From contig NZ_FXWM01000001.1 in assembly GCF_900177675.1 (NCBI RefSeq), positions 2,799,001 to 2,863,000 of the forward strand: a DNA stretch of 64,000 nt. Direction: 5' to 3'. Position numbers and translations under genes: made by a program. Below, piece by piece: positions 8,935 through 18,031 of this stretch. Within the stretch, counting starts at the first letter, position 1. Every line of letters begins with the position of its first letter. The stretch is from Bacillus sp. OV166 (lineage in GTDB: Bacteria > Bacillota > Bacilli > Bacillales > Cytobacillaceae). Below the pieces are notes generated by a model. The model saw only the letters and a list, made by a program, of their open reading frames with translations. It did no database searches and had not been told where the DNA came from.

Positions 8935-10094
8935 AAAGGAAATGGATGATTTCTTTTTTAGCCGGCTGTCTGATTCTTTCCGGTTGTTCAGGTTTAAAAA
9001 ATATTCAAGATTTAACTTATGTTGTGGCAATTGGTATGGACTATGATGAAGAAAAGAAGGAGTATATCGCGTATCTTCAATCCTTAAATTTCGCTAATGT
9101 AGCAAAGGTAGAAGGAGGTAAACCTACTGAACCCATCCCGATTTTTATTGCATCAGCAACTGGAGAAACACTAAATTTAGCTGTGGGTAACCTTTATAAA
9201 AAGTCGGAGCCTCCTTTATTTTTTGGCCACGTAGAAACATTTGTTTTAAGTCAAAGAATAGTCAGGAATCATTTTAAGGAAGTAATGGTAGAAATAGGAA
9301 GAAATCGTTCACTCAGGCATACTATACGAGTCATGACAACGGATGAAAATATAAGCGAAATATTTAATATAAAAGCATTATTTAATTATCCAGCAATATA
9401 CACGGTTCTTTTTAGAAAGGAAAAGAACGAAGTGTATCAAAATGAGATCAAGCCTATGGCATTAATGGATTTTTTAAGAGCCTATTATGAGCCTATGGGG
9501 GTGGCTAAACTACCTAATGTAAAAATTGACTCTCAAACCTGGAAGGCTGACGGAAAGTACCCCATTGTATTTTTCGATGGATATGCGATTTTTCAACAGC
9601 AAGAATTTATTAAAGTCCTTCCATTCAAGGACGCTGTTTATACTAATTGGTTATTAGAAAAAAAGGTTTCTTTAAATCAAAGAGTAGATGAAGAGGGAAA
9701 GCTTGTCGCAGCAGTGAAGCTAGCCACTCCAAAAATGAAGGTAAAATACAAGAAGGGAACGACTACCCCAAAGTTTGCTATAGAATTAACCGTACCAGCA
9801 GATTTGATCGAAAAAATCAAAGATATTCCCGAACAGAAATTAACGAAATTAATTGAAGAAGATATAAAAAGAAAACTTACTTCCATTTATAAAAATGGAG
9901 TGAAAAATAACACAGATATACTAAATGTTGGTGAAAAGTGGTATAGAGAACACCCGAAGCAATATAGGGAATTAAAAAAATCAAAAGGCTTTTATTTAAA
10001 AAAAGACTCCTTAACGAATCTGAAGGTTAAGGTGCAAATATTTCATTTTAATAGCTATAAGTATGAACAACATAGAATCGATGAAGGCTTCTAA
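8931..10094 (+). CDS. Spore germinant receptor C subunit, lipoprotein (GerC/GerKC family)
   Basis: A 387-residue lipoprotein. Signal peptide MKRKWMISFLAGCLILSGC with a lipobox at LSGC, so Cys19 is lipidated. Downstream NIQDLTYVVAIGMDYDEEK and the C-terminal helical repeat region match Ger(x)C proteins. It anchors on the outer face of the spore inner membrane and completes the receptor. Its ATG overlaps the A-subunit stop (ATGA). Followed by a terminator. Confidence 0.95.
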   Translation: MKRKWMISFLAGCLILSGCSGLKNIQDLTYVVAIGMDYDEEKKEYIAYLQSLNFANVAKVEGGKPTEPIPIFIASATGETLNLAVGNLYKKSEPPLFFGHVETFVLSQRIVRNHFKEVMVEIGRNRSLRHTIRVMTTDENISEIFNIKALFNYPAIYTVLFRKEKNEVYQNEIKPMALMDFLRAYYEPMGVAKLPNVKIDSQTWKADGKYPIVFFDGYAIFQQQEFIKVLPFKDAVYTNWLLEKKVSLNQRVDEEGKLVAAVKLATPKMKVKYKKGTTTPKFAIELTVPADLIEKIKDIPEQKLTKLIEEDIKRKLTSIYKNGVKNNTDILNVGEKWYREHPKQYRELKKSKGFYLKKDSLTNLKVKVQIFHFNSYKYEQHRIDEGF

Positions 10095-10125
10095 CTCCAC
10101 TCTTAATTACAAACAGCAATTGAAA

Positions 10126-10149
10126 GCTCGCCAATTGGCGAGTTTTTTA
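10126..10149 (+). terminator. Rho-independent terminator of the ger operon
   Basis: CTCGCC / GGCGAG stem with an AATT loop and a run of six T residues, about 30 bases after the gerC stop. Confidence 0.9.
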
Positions 10150-10239
10150 TTCTAGTGACTAATAAAGATGCAGATTTATTAAATAATAAGTCAAGTGGGA
10201 ATTAATAAAAAAATTTATCTAAAAATTCAAAGTAATGGA

Positions 10240-10269
10240 TTGACAACAACACTAATTAAGATTTATAGT
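10240..10269 (+). promoter_or_regulatory. Sigma-A-type promoter of the LLM monooxygenase leader
   Basis: TTGACA at 10240 and TATAGT at 10264 with 18 bases between. It would give a leader of nearly 290 bases before the gene at 10565, with a terminator inside it. The long leader suggests attenuation, but I do not recognise a known aptamer. The rest of 10150-10440 shows no gene. Confidence 0.6.
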
Positions 10270-10439
10270 GTATTCAACAGTTAGTATCTTAATACCAAGT
10301 AAACCAGTAGGTGAAATAGGAGTTCGTGTTTAAGTTAGATAATGAGACCTCTTCTCAGCAGCAAAAAATTTAATGAAAATTGTACTTATGAAAATATGTA
10401 AGCTTTGCTTTTGTTGGAGTTTTACCTATTATTGTAAAA

Positions 10440-10490
10440 GCCGATTGGACTACCAAAGGCTCCTGTTATTAACAGGAGTCTTTTTTATTG
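10440..10490 (+). terminator. Terminator with conserved upstream block, copy 1
   Basis: The block GCCGATTGGACTACC is followed by AAAGGCTCCTGTT, a short loop, AACAGGAGTC and a T run. A nearly identical module lies at 11707-11760 on the other side of the monooxygenase gene, so it is either an attenuator or one arm of a direct repeat. Confidence 0.75.
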
Positions 10491-10564
10491 GTTTTGGTGA
10501 TGAAAGTACTATAAAGGGCAGATAATCCCAGAAAAAACAAGAGTGCATTGGAGGTCTTAATATA

Positions 10565-11623
10565 GTGCAATTCGCATTGTTTACCCTTATGATGAATGAA
10601 CCCAATGCGGTAACCGGTGTATCACTGACTGCTCAGCAGAAATTTCAAAATGTAGTCAATCAGGCAATTTTAGCAGAGAAACTAGGCTTTGATGCCTATG
10701 GTGTTGGGGAGCGTCATGGAACACCATTCCTTTCCTCATCACCAGCTGTAGTATTGACGGCTATTGCTGGAAAAACTTCACGCATTCGGTTATTGACGAC
10801 AGTATTAGTTCTAAGTGTTCTGGATCCCATTCGTGTGGCAGAGGACTTTGCGACACTAGATCACCTTTCAGGAGGGAGGTTAGAGTTGATTATCGGGAAA
10901 GGCAACGATCCTCGTCATTATCCGCTTTTTGGAATATCCGAGGAGGAGCAATGGGATTCGCTTGCAGAGCGATACGAATTACTAAAGCGCTTATGGAATG
11001 AGGAGAACGTAAGCTGGGAGGGGCGCTACCGAACATCATTAACCAATGTCACGACACAACCTAGGCCTTTTCAAAAGGGCATTCCAATATGGCATGGGAG
11101 CGCATCAAGTACGCGTTCTACTGAATTGGCCGCAAAATATGGGGATCCTATTTTCTCATCCAACACTTTTCATCCCCAAGCCAAGTATAAAGCGTTAATT
11201 GATCATTATCGTGAGCGGTTGGCTTACTATGGTCACGATCCTAAGAAAGCAATCGTTGGATCGGGTGCTAGCAGTCTATATATTGCCAATACTGCTGAGG
11301 AGGCAATCAACCGTTTCCGGCCTTACTACAATGCTTTTCATGATACAGAAGCAGCGAAGCATAATAACTCGCCTTTTAAAGATCTTGAAGATAATATAGC
11401 AAATGGGCCAGTCTTGGTTGGTAGTGCAGAGCAAGTAATCGAGAAAATCTTAAACTACCATGAGGCATATGGAAATCAGGTATTAAGCATCAGTGTTGAT
11501 GGCTTAACGGAATCAGAACAGCAGGAACAATTGCATAGATTTGCAACAGATGTGGCACCAGTGTTGCGGCGGGAGAAACCCAGCACCGTTTGGGAACAAA
11601 CCAGTGAAGTGGGTGCCACCTAA
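10565..11623 (+). CDS. LLM-class flavin-dependent oxidoreductase (luciferase-like)
   Basis: A 352-residue TIM-barrel flavin monooxygenase. GTG start behind CATTGGAGGTC. Family marks: AEKLGFDAYGVGERHG near the N-terminus, RIRLLTTVLVLSVLDPIRVAEDFATLDHLSGGRLELIIGKG split over the next strands, and a C-terminal VLVGSAEQVIEKI. Such enzymes use FMNH2 and O2 from a partner reductase; an FMN reductase gene lies at 12036. The substrate is not predictable. The gene sits between two copies of the same terminator-like direct repeat, which suggests it arrived as a unit. Confidence 0.85.
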   Translation: MQFALFTLMMNEPNAVTGVSLTAQQKFQNVVNQAILAEKLGFDAYGVGERHGTPFLSSSPAVVLTAIAGKTSRIRLLTTVLVLSVLDPIRVAEDFATLDHLSGGRLELIIGKGNDPRHYPLFGISEEEQWDSLAERYELLKRLWNEENVSWEGRYRTSLTNVTTQPRPFQKGIPIWHGSASSTRSTELAAKYGDPIFSSNTFHPQAKYKALIDHYRERLAYYGHDPKKAIVGSGASSLYIANTAEEAINRFRPYYNAFHDTEAAKHNNSPFKDLEDNIANGPVLVGSAEQVIEKILNYHEAYGNQVLSISVDGLTESEQQEQLHRFATDVAPVLRREKPSTVWEQTSEVGAT

Positions 11624-11706
11624 TATATCTAACATGGCTTATTTATACAAGGAATCCCATGAATCGAGATCCAGTGGTATGGATCGATAAATTAAAATAA
11701 GATTGC

Positions 11707-11760
11707 GCCGATTGGTCTACCAAAGGCTCCTGTTAAAAAAACAGGAGCTTTTACTTTTTT
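11707..11760 (+). terminator. Terminator with conserved upstream block, copy 2
   Basis: GCCGATTGGTCTACC then AAAGGCTCCTGTT, loop, AACAGGAGC and T-rich tail. It is the direct repeat partner of 10440-10490 and terminates the monooxygenase transcript. Confidence 0.8.
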
Positions 11761-11842
11761 AACTCACTATTGCACACGAGATAAGTCGGGTTAGTTTTTC
11801 TAAAAAGGTTGTGTAAAAAGTCATTATTGAATTTATAGCCAT

Positions 11843-11971
11843 GTTGATTGGAGCGGAAGGCGCGAAGACTCCTGCGGGAGGACGGGGCAGGTGAGACCCC
11901 GCAGGCGCTTAGCGCCGAGGAGGCTCACCGGACCGCCCGCGGAAAGCGAAGCGCCTGGAGCGGAAATCAAC
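11843..11971 (+). repeat. GC-rich palindromic Bacillaceae interspersed repeat
   Basis: A 129-base block far richer in G+C than its surroundings. The ends are inverted (GTTGATT at 11843 and AATCAAC at 11965), followed inward by GGAGCGG on both sides and several nested stems (for example GGCGCTTAGCGCC and CCTGCGGGAGG). From memory this type of element is widespread in Bacillus and relatives as an interspersed repeat; no coding capacity. Confidence 0.75.
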
Positions 11972-12035
11972 AACTAGGTTTAACAGAGATTTTAGAAAAG
12001 ATATCAATTTACACATAAGAAAGGGAGTAACAAAG

Positions 12036-12593
12036 ATGAGTAAAATAACGATTATTTCGGGAAGTCCTTCTGAACATACGAGATTAAATGGGGCATTGGA
12101 TTATGTTGTAGAGTTTTTCGAGGGAGTGAATCATTCTCCTGAAATCATCCATATCCGCAATCTTCCAGCAGAGGATTTAATTCAAGCGAGATTTGACAGC
12201 GCAGAAATAATTAAGGCAAATAAAAACGTCGAAGATTCATCTATTATTGTAATTTTAACGCCGGTTTATAAAGCATCATTTACCGGGGTCTTAAAAACTT
12301 ATTTGGATCTTCTGCCACAAAATAGTTTGGTGAATAAAACGATTTTACCCATTGCCATTGGAGGATCGATCGGACATCTCCTTATGATTGATTACGCACT
12401 AAAACCAGTGCTCGCATCCCTCGGAGCTACCCACATCTTAAAAGGGACTTATATCGTAGATAGTCAAGTAAAAAAACTAGTGAATAATCGTTATGAACTT
12501 GATGGAGAAGTTAAAAAACGATTAGATACTGAATTGAATACGTTACAGCCGTCCTTGTTATCTGATAAAGGAGTGATCAGCTCGATCATTTAA
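12036..12593 (+). CDS. NADPH-dependent FMN reductase (SsuE-like)
   Basis: A 185-residue flavodoxin-like reductase. IISGSPSEHTRLN at the N-terminus is the FMN phosphate loop; SIIVILTPVYKASFTGVLKTYLD is the second family signature, and PIAIGGSIGHLL follows. It supplies FMNH2 to two-component monooxygenases, which surround it at 10565, 12648 and 14039. Start behind AAAGGGAGTAACAAAG. It begins a run of same-strand genes that continues to 20963. Confidence 0.88.
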   Translation: MSKITIISGSPSEHTRLNGALDYVVEFFEGVNHSPEIIHIRNLPAEDLIQARFDSAEIIKANKNVEDSSIIVILTPVYKASFTGVLKTYLDLLPQNSLVNKTILPIAIGGSIGHLLMIDYALKPVLASLGATHILKGTYIVDSQVKKLVNNRYELDGEVKKRLDTELNTLQPSLLSDKGVISSII

Positions 12594-12647
12594 CCACTTA
12601 AGCATCTTGGATTTAATAGATATTTATTTTACTAGGAGGGGATCCTT

Positions 12648-13670
12648 TTGGGATTGAAACTTAGCATTTTGGATCAAAGCGTCATTGCTGAAAATGAAAC
12701 TGCCTTTGACGCCTTTAACCATACAATTGAATTAGCACAACGGGCAGAGGAGTTGGGTTATCAACGCTTTTGGGTATCTGAGCACCATAATGCTGAGAAA
12801 TTAGCAGGATCAGTTCCAGAAGTATTAATAGCCCATCTTCTCGCAAAAACGAAACAAATTCGAATTGGCTCAGGAGGTGTGATGCTCCAGCATTACAGTC
12901 CATATAAAGTGGCCGAAACCTTTAATGTATTAGCTTCATTATCACCTGGGAGAGTGGATTTAGGGTTGGGGAAAGCACCCGGAGGGCTTCCGTTATCAAC
13001 AAAAGCCCTTCAGCAGGATTTTGATGGAAATCCAAAAGAATTATGGGAAAAGCTGGTCGACCTTAAAAAGTTTATCTCTGACACGCTTGAACCATATGAT
13101 CCGTTTTATGGACTTAAAGCTGAGCCGGTTCCACCAACGCCACCCGAACTATTCTTATTGGGAGCAAGTGCCTCAAGTGCGAAACTCGCTGGTGAATTAG
13201 GATACTCATTTGTATTTGCTCAGTTCATTAATAGTGAGGAAAGGATTCTTAATGAAGCTTTTGACGAGTTCAGCCATCTGCAGAAACGGAAAAAGTTACA
13301 GCCCCTTTCTTTTATTCTAGCACTCTCTGTTATTGTGGCTGATACAGAGGAGGAAGCAAAGGAACTCGTGGCTAATTCTAAAATCGTCAAAGTGCATCTT
13401 AAGAGTGGCAAGACCGTTACTGTAGGGAGCGTGGAGCAAGCAGAACTGTTTGCGAAGCAGGCGAATGAAAGCTATCAACTAGAAATACAAGAAGCAAACA
13501 TCCTATATGGTTCAAAGGAAACAGTAAGAGAAAAACTTCTTCACCTCCAAAATATATACGATTTGGAAGAAGTTATTGTCGTGACACCTGTTCAAAATTT
13601 TGAGAAGAGACTTAAATCATACGTACTCCTAAGCGAGGCATTTTCGGAAATATCTGTTCCAGTGAAATAA
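12648..13670 (+). CDS. ytmO: LLM-class monooxygenase, YtmO (CmoO)-like
   Basis: A 340-residue luciferase-like protein with a TTG start behind AGGAGGGGATCCTT. It starts LKLSILDQSVIAEN and has ELGYQRFWVSEHHN, RIGSGGVMLQHYSPYKVAE and SPGRVDLGLGKAPGG, typical of the YtmO/YvbT group. In B. subtilis YtmO acts in the ytmI operon in breakdown of S-(2-succino)cysteine and related S-modified cysteines. The order here, YtmO-YtnI-YtnJ, is the same as in that operon, which supports the assignment. Confidence 0.8.
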   Translation: MGLKLSILDQSVIAENETAFDAFNHTIELAQRAEELGYQRFWVSEHHNAEKLAGSVPEVLIAHLLAKTKQIRIGSGGVMLQHYSPYKVAETFNVLASLSPGRVDLGLGKAPGGLPLSTKALQQDFDGNPKELWEKLVDLKKFISDTLEPYDPFYGLKAEPVPPTPPELFLLGASASSAKLAGELGYSFVFAQFINSEERILNEAFDEFSHLQKRKKLQPLSFILALSVIVADTEEEAKELVANSKIVKVHLKSGKTVTVGSVEQAELFAKQANESYQLEIQEANILYGSKETVREKLLHLQNIYDLEEVIVVTPVQNFEKRLKSYVLLSEAFSEISVPVK

Positions 13671-13692
13671 TAAAATTTAGGAGGAAATTGTC

Positions 13693-13962
13693 ATGTCAAA
13701 TCCATTATCAGTTGTTGTGTGGTCAAAACAAGGTTGTCACTATTGCTCAGAGGTTAAACAATTTTTAGAAGAAAAACAAGTGAATTATCAAACGGTTGAT
13801 GTGACTAATCACGATGAATACCGCGATATATTAGAGGTTAAATATGGGATTCGTCATGTACCAGTGGTTGAAATTGGTCAAGACGGCATTTATCAAGGGG
13901 TAATCGAGGTGGGGATCAACCATCTTGAAAAGGTATTAGCTCCATTTTTACAGAACCGTTGA
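13693..13962 (+). CDS. ytnI: Glutaredoxin-like protein, YtnI (CmoI)-like
   Basis: An 89-residue thioredoxin-fold protein with the redox motif CHYC near residue 15 (WSKQGCHYCSEV) and the cis-proline in RHVPVVEIG. It lies 22 bases after the YtmO-like gene and before the YtnJ-like gene, as in the B. subtilis ytmI operon. It probably reduces a mixed disulfide or serves the monooxygenases; the exact role is not known. The site AGGAGGAAATTGTC precedes the ATG. Confidence 0.85.
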   Translation: MSNPLSVVVWSKQGCHYCSEVKQFLEEKQVNYQTVDVTNHDEYRDILEVKYGIRHVPVVEIGQDGIYQGVIEVGINHLEKVLAPFLQNR

Positions 13963-14038
13963 ATTTTTTTGATTAAAACCAACTAAATTTATAGGATTAA
14001 TTGGATTGATTTCTAAGAATAAGAGAATGAGAGGGGAA

Positions 14039-15379
14039 ATGGTTTTGTCAGAACAAAGAAAATTAAGATTTGGAACGATAATTCATGGAGTAGGCGGCAA
14101 TATTTCAGGCTGGAGACATCCAGAAGTTCCATCAGATGCGAGTGTAAACTTTGAATATTATAAAGCTCAAGCACAAAAATCGGAAGAAGGAAAATTTGAT
14201 TTTGTTTTCATTGCAGATGGTTTGCATATTAACAAGAACTCTATTCCTCACTTCTTAAACCGTTTTGAGCCTATTACTATTCTATCTGCTTTGGCGGCTG
14301 TCACCTCACGTATTGGTCTTGCGGGAACACTGTCTACTTCGTACAGTGAACCGTTCAATGTTGCACGGCAGTTTTCGTCATTAGACCACATCAGTGGAGG
14401 ACGTGCAGGTTGGAATGTGGTGACCTCACCACTAGAAAAAACGGCATTAAACTTCAGTAAGACGATTGAAGAGCATCCTGACCATCCAAAACGATATAAA
14501 ATTGCCGCTGAATATATTGATGTTGCGAAAGGCTTGTGGGATTCGTGGGAAGATGACGCATTTGTCCGTGACAAAGAAACGGGTGTGTTTTTTGATCCAG
14601 AAAAATTGCATGAATTGAATCACAAAGGTGAATTTTTCTCTGTATCAGGTCCGCTGAATATTGCTCGATCCAAGCAAGGGCGCCCGATTATATTTCAAGC
14701 AGGATCATCAGAAGATGGCAAAAATCTGGCCGCAAAAGAAGCGGATGCAGTGTTCACTGGGCATCCATCATTAGAGGAGGCACAGAAATTTTATCAAGAT
14801 GTAAAGGGCAGGGCAGCATCTTTTGGTAGAAATCCAGACGAAATTCTCATTTTGCCTGGTATTGGGCCCATCATCGGTCATACAGAGGAAGAAGCAGAGC
14901 AAAAGTATCAAGAAATTGCTAACCTAGTGACAATCGAAAAGGCACTTGCCTATTTGGGGAGATTCTTTGAGCACCACGATTTCTCTCAATATGAATTAGA
15001 TGAACCCTTTCCTGAATTAGGAGATTTAGGAAGTAATAGTTTTAAGAGTGGCACAGATCGGATTAAACAAGAAGCAAAAGAGAAGAACATGACACTCAGA
15101 CAAGTGGCACTCAGTTCAGCGACACCTAGAACTCCATTTATAGGCACCCCAGAACAAGTAGCGGATCGTATTCAAGAGTGGTTTGAAGGGCGCGCCGCCG
15201 ATGGATTTATTATCGGTACGAATATTCCGAGCGATTTAACAAATTTTATCGATCATGTCGTCCCAATTCTTCAAAGCCGGGGTCTTTTCAGATCAGAATA
15301 TGAAGCAGAAACTTTACGAGGAAATCTCGGTCTGCCTTATCCAATCAATCGATATGCAAAAGAAACAATAAAAAAATAG
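14039..15379 (+). CDS. ytnJ: NtaA/SnaA/DszA-type FMN-dependent monooxygenase, YtnJ (CmoJ)-like
   Basis: About 446 residues. Family marks: RLRFGTII-like start, [26 protein letters not shown], then [39 protein letters not shown] broken over residues 75-135, and [18 protein letters not shown]. These enzymes oxidise C-S or C-N bonds using FMNH2 (nitrilotriacetate, dibenzothiophene sulfone, alkyl thioether substrates). The start is uncertain: ATG 14039 lies very near the GAGAGGGG site, TTG 14045 has better spacing. Partner reductase probably the gene at 12036. Confidence 0.85.
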   Translation: MVLSEQRKLRFGTIIHGVGGNISGWRHPEVPSDASVNFEYYKAQAQKSEEGKFDFVFIADGLHINKNSIPHFLNRFEPITILSALAAVTSRIGLAGTLSTSYSEPFNVARQFSSLDHISGGRAGWNVVTSPLEKTALNFSKTIEEHPDHPKRYKIAAEYIDVAKGLWDSWEDDAFVRDKETGVFFDPEKLHELNHKGEFFSVSGPLNIARSKQGRPIIFQAGSSEDGKNLAAKEADAVFTGHPSLEEAQKFYQDVKGRAASFGRNPDEILILPGIGPIIGHTEEEAEQKYQEIANLVTIEKALAYLGRFFEHHDFSQYELDEPFPELGDLGSNSFKSGTDRIKQEAKEKNMTLRQVALSSATPRTPFIGTPEQVADRIQEWFEGRAADGFIIGTNIPSDLTNFIDHVVPILQSRGLFRSEYEAETLRGNLGLPYPINRYAKETIKK

Positions 15380-15395
15380 CTGGGGTGAATCTGAA

Positions 15396-17045
15396 ATGAA
15401 GTTATTTGCAAATTGGACGAAATTATTCACGATTACATCTGTTCTTGTAATCCTATTAGCGGGTTGCTCCAGTAGTGCAAGTACGAGCAGTAGCAATGAA
15501 ACCAACGGCAAGAATGAGGGGAAGGCGCCTATAGGTGGAGAGCTTACATATGCATTGGCTACTTCACCAGATACGCTGGATCCTCATCGCAGCGGATTAG
15601 CGGTAGCGGTTCGTGCATTTAGAACTATTTTTGATAGTTTAGTTGTGCTAGCATCGGACAATACGATTCAACCATGGCTCGCAACAGAATGGACTGTATC
15701 GGATGATGGAAAAAGCTATACCTTTAAGTTGCGCAAGGATGTGAAGTTTCACGATGGGACACCCTTTAATGCCGAAGCTTTGAAATACAATTATGACCGG
15801 ATCATTGATCCTAAAACAAAAGCGGCCAATGCGTTAGCGTTAATTCAACCCTATGAATCATCAGAAGTCATTGATGAGTATACGATCAAAATTAACCTTT
15901 CCACCCCTTCTACATCGTTTTTAAGTAATATCAGCCAAGGTTTACTAGGGATTGTATCGCCAACAGCGGCAGAGAAATATGGAGATCAATTTGGTAAAAA
16001 TCCAGTAGGAACGGGACCGTATAAATTTGTCAGTTGGACAGAAAATGCAGACATTCAAGTGGAGAAAAATAATGAATACAAATGGGCTCCATCCATCGTA
16101 GAAAACAAAGGTACTCCTAAGATAGATAAAATTACTTTTAAAATTATCCCAGAGGAAGCAACTCGAATTGGCAGTGTACAAAGTGAGCAAGTTCTCGCAG
16201 CCGAAACAGTACCGCCACAAAATATTCTTTCGTTAAAAAATGATCCAAAAACTCAATTGCTCCAAGTGAATACACTCGGGCTTCCGTATACGCTCTTTTT
16301 CAACCAAAGAAAAAAACCTTGGAATGATGTAAAGGTTCGGAAGGCAGTGCAGCTAGCGGTTGACGTGGATGCGATTGTTAAAACGCTCTACCTAAACACG
16401 TATGCAAGAGCTTGGTCACCACTTTCACCAGGAATATTAGGGTACGATCAATCGCTAGAAGGCAGTGTAAAGCCGGAAATTAAAAAGGCAAATCAACTCC
16501 TTGATGAACTTGGCTATGAAAAAGGAGCAGATGGGATTCGAGTAAAAGGCGGCAAGAGATTGGCATTGAATTATGTTGATGGGTCTCCTAACCGGGAGAA
16601 ACGAAATGATATCGCTATAATCATTCAACAACAATTGAAAGAGATCGGAATTGCAGTGGAAATTAATATTACTAAAGATGTTGCCTCAGTCGTCTATCAA
16701 AACGCTGACTATGATTTGTATGGAAATAGCCAAGTAAATTCCGATCCAAATGCGCTGCGTGCCATATATCATACAAAAACTCCAGAACAGGAGGCGGCAT
16801 TTAAAGGGTTAGGTGGAGGATCAAACCCAGAATTGGATCAATTATTGGAACTAGGAACAATAGAATCGGATTCAACAAAAAGGGAAGAAATCTATAAAAA
16901 AGTGCAGCAAAAAATTATTGAAGAGGCATGGATTTTACCTATTTATGTATTCCCGTACACAGTTGCTGCATCAAAGAAGGTAAATGGAATTGGATTTGAT
17001 GCATTAGGCTATCCATTGTTTAACGATGTAACGATTGGAAAATAA
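15396..17045 (+). CDS. ABC importer substrate-binding lipoprotein, peptide/nickel family (SBP_bac_5)
   Basis: A 549-residue extracellular lipoprotein. The signal peptide ends in LLAGC with Cys24 lipidated, then a Ser/Asn-rich linker. GGELTYALATSPDTLDPHR, WTVSDDGKSYTFKLRKDVKFHDG and NPVGTGPYKF are classic marks of family-5 binding proteins. It begins 16 bases after the monooxygenase and heads the importer genes. Context suggests a sulfur-containing peptide or S-substituted cysteine derivative as ligand; this is inference. Confidence 0.92.
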   Translation: MKLFANWTKLFTITSVLVILLAGCSSSASTSSSNETNGKNEGKAPIGGELTYALATSPDTLDPHRSGLAVAVRAFRTIFDSLVVLASDNTIQPWLATEWTVSDDGKSYTFKLRKDVKFHDGTPFNAEALKYNYDRIIDPKTKAANALALIQPYESSEVIDEYTIKINLSTPSTSFLSNISQGLLGIVSPTAAEKYGDQFGKNPVGTGPYKFVSWTENADIQVEKNNEYKWAPSIVENKGTPKIDKITFKIIPEEATRIGSVQSEQVLAAETVPPQNILSLKNDPKTQLLQVNTLGLPYTLFFNQRKKPWNDVKVRKAVQLAVDVDAIVKTLYLNTYARAWSPLSPGILGYDQSLEGSVKPEIKKANQLLDELGYEKGADGIRVKGGKRLALNYVDGSPNREKRNDIAIIIQQQLKEIGIAVEINITKDVASVVYQNADYDLYGNSQVNSDPNALRAIYHTKTPEQEAAFKGLGGGSNPELDQLLELGTIESDSTKREEIYKKVQQKIIEEAWILPIYVFPYTVAASKKVNGIGFDALGYPLFNDVTIGK

Positions 17046-17066
17046 AGAGTAGAGGAGCTGATACAT

Positions 17067-17999
17067 GTGGCATTAGTCAATAAGATGATTCTAAAAATCT
17101 CGACTGCATTTGTATCGATTATAGGCTCCTTAATCCTTGTCTTTTGCATCAACTATTTGCTTCCGGGGGATCCAGTGCTATCTATGATTGATCCCTCTGT
17201 GGCAACACCCGAAATGGTTGAAAATTTGCGCAAGGAATTGGGGCTTGATCAACCGTTTTACATGCAATTTATCCACTATTTTACCAATATTCTTCAAGGA
17301 GACTTCGGACAATCGTTAATGAATAGCGAACCAGTCCTTCCTAAGATTTTAGAACATTTTCCTGCAACACTCGCATTAACCTTTGCTAGCGCGGTTATTT
17401 CTGTTGTGATTGGGGTTGCGTTCGGCGTGTTGTCAGCGATTTATCAGAATAAGTGTCTGGATCTCATCGCTCGTTTAATTGGATTATTTGGAATTTCCAT
17501 GCCAACATTTTGGTCAGGAATCTTACTCATTCTTATATTTTCAGTCTCATTGAACTGGTTTCCTGCTATGGGGTCAGAGGGGTGGAAAACCATTGTGCTG
17601 CCATCACTTTCACTTGGTTTTGTCGGGGCAGGATTAATTATTCGAATGGTTCGAAATAGTATGCTGGAAGTGATTAATGAGCAATTTATTGTCACGCTGC
17701 GTGCGAAAGGTCTATCAGAACGGGTCGTCATGTATCGTCATGCCCTTCGTAACGCACTTATTCCAGCTATTACGATTATTGGTCTGAATATCGGAGAACT
17801 GATGTCTGGTACAGTGGTGATTGAAACCGTATTTTCAAGACAAGGAATTGGGAGAATTGTGGCCGATGCGATCATGGCGAAAGATCTGCCTGTGATTCAA
17901 GGTGTTGTCTTCTTTAGCGCCATAGTCTATGTGATTGTCAATCTATTAGTGGATCTTTCGTATTCGATTATTGACCCACGAGTACGCCGGTCTCAGTAA
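17067..17999 (+). CDS. ABC importer permease, DppB/GsiC-like
   Basis: A 310-residue protein with six membrane segments, GTG start behind AGAGGAGCTG. It has LPGDPV near the N-terminus, LGLDQPFYMQF, and the EAA loop RAKGLSERVVMYRHALRNA (about residues 210-230) that contacts the ATPase. First of two permeases for the importer. Confidence 0.93.
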   Translation: MALVNKMILKISTAFVSIIGSLILVFCINYLLPGDPVLSMIDPSVATPEMVENLRKELGLDQPFYMQFIHYFTNILQGDFGQSLMNSEPVLPKILEHFPATLALTFASAVISVVIGVAFGVLSAIYQNKCLDLIARLIGLFGISMPTFWSGILLILIFSVSLNWFPAMGSEGWKTIVLPSLSLGFVGAGLIIRMVRNSMLEVINEQFIVTLRAKGLSERVVMYRHALRNALIPAITIIGLNIGELMSGTVVIETVFSRQGIGRIVADAIMAKDLPVIQGVVFFSAIVYVIVNLLVDLSYSIIDPRVRRSQ

Positions 18000-18031
18000 A
18001 AGGCTGACCATCAAAAAAAGGGGTGATGACG

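Noticed and set aside
10276..10490. Known riboswitch in the leader of the LLM gene
   Set aside because: No T-box, SAM, TPP or cobalamin consensus could be matched; only the promoter and terminator are supported.
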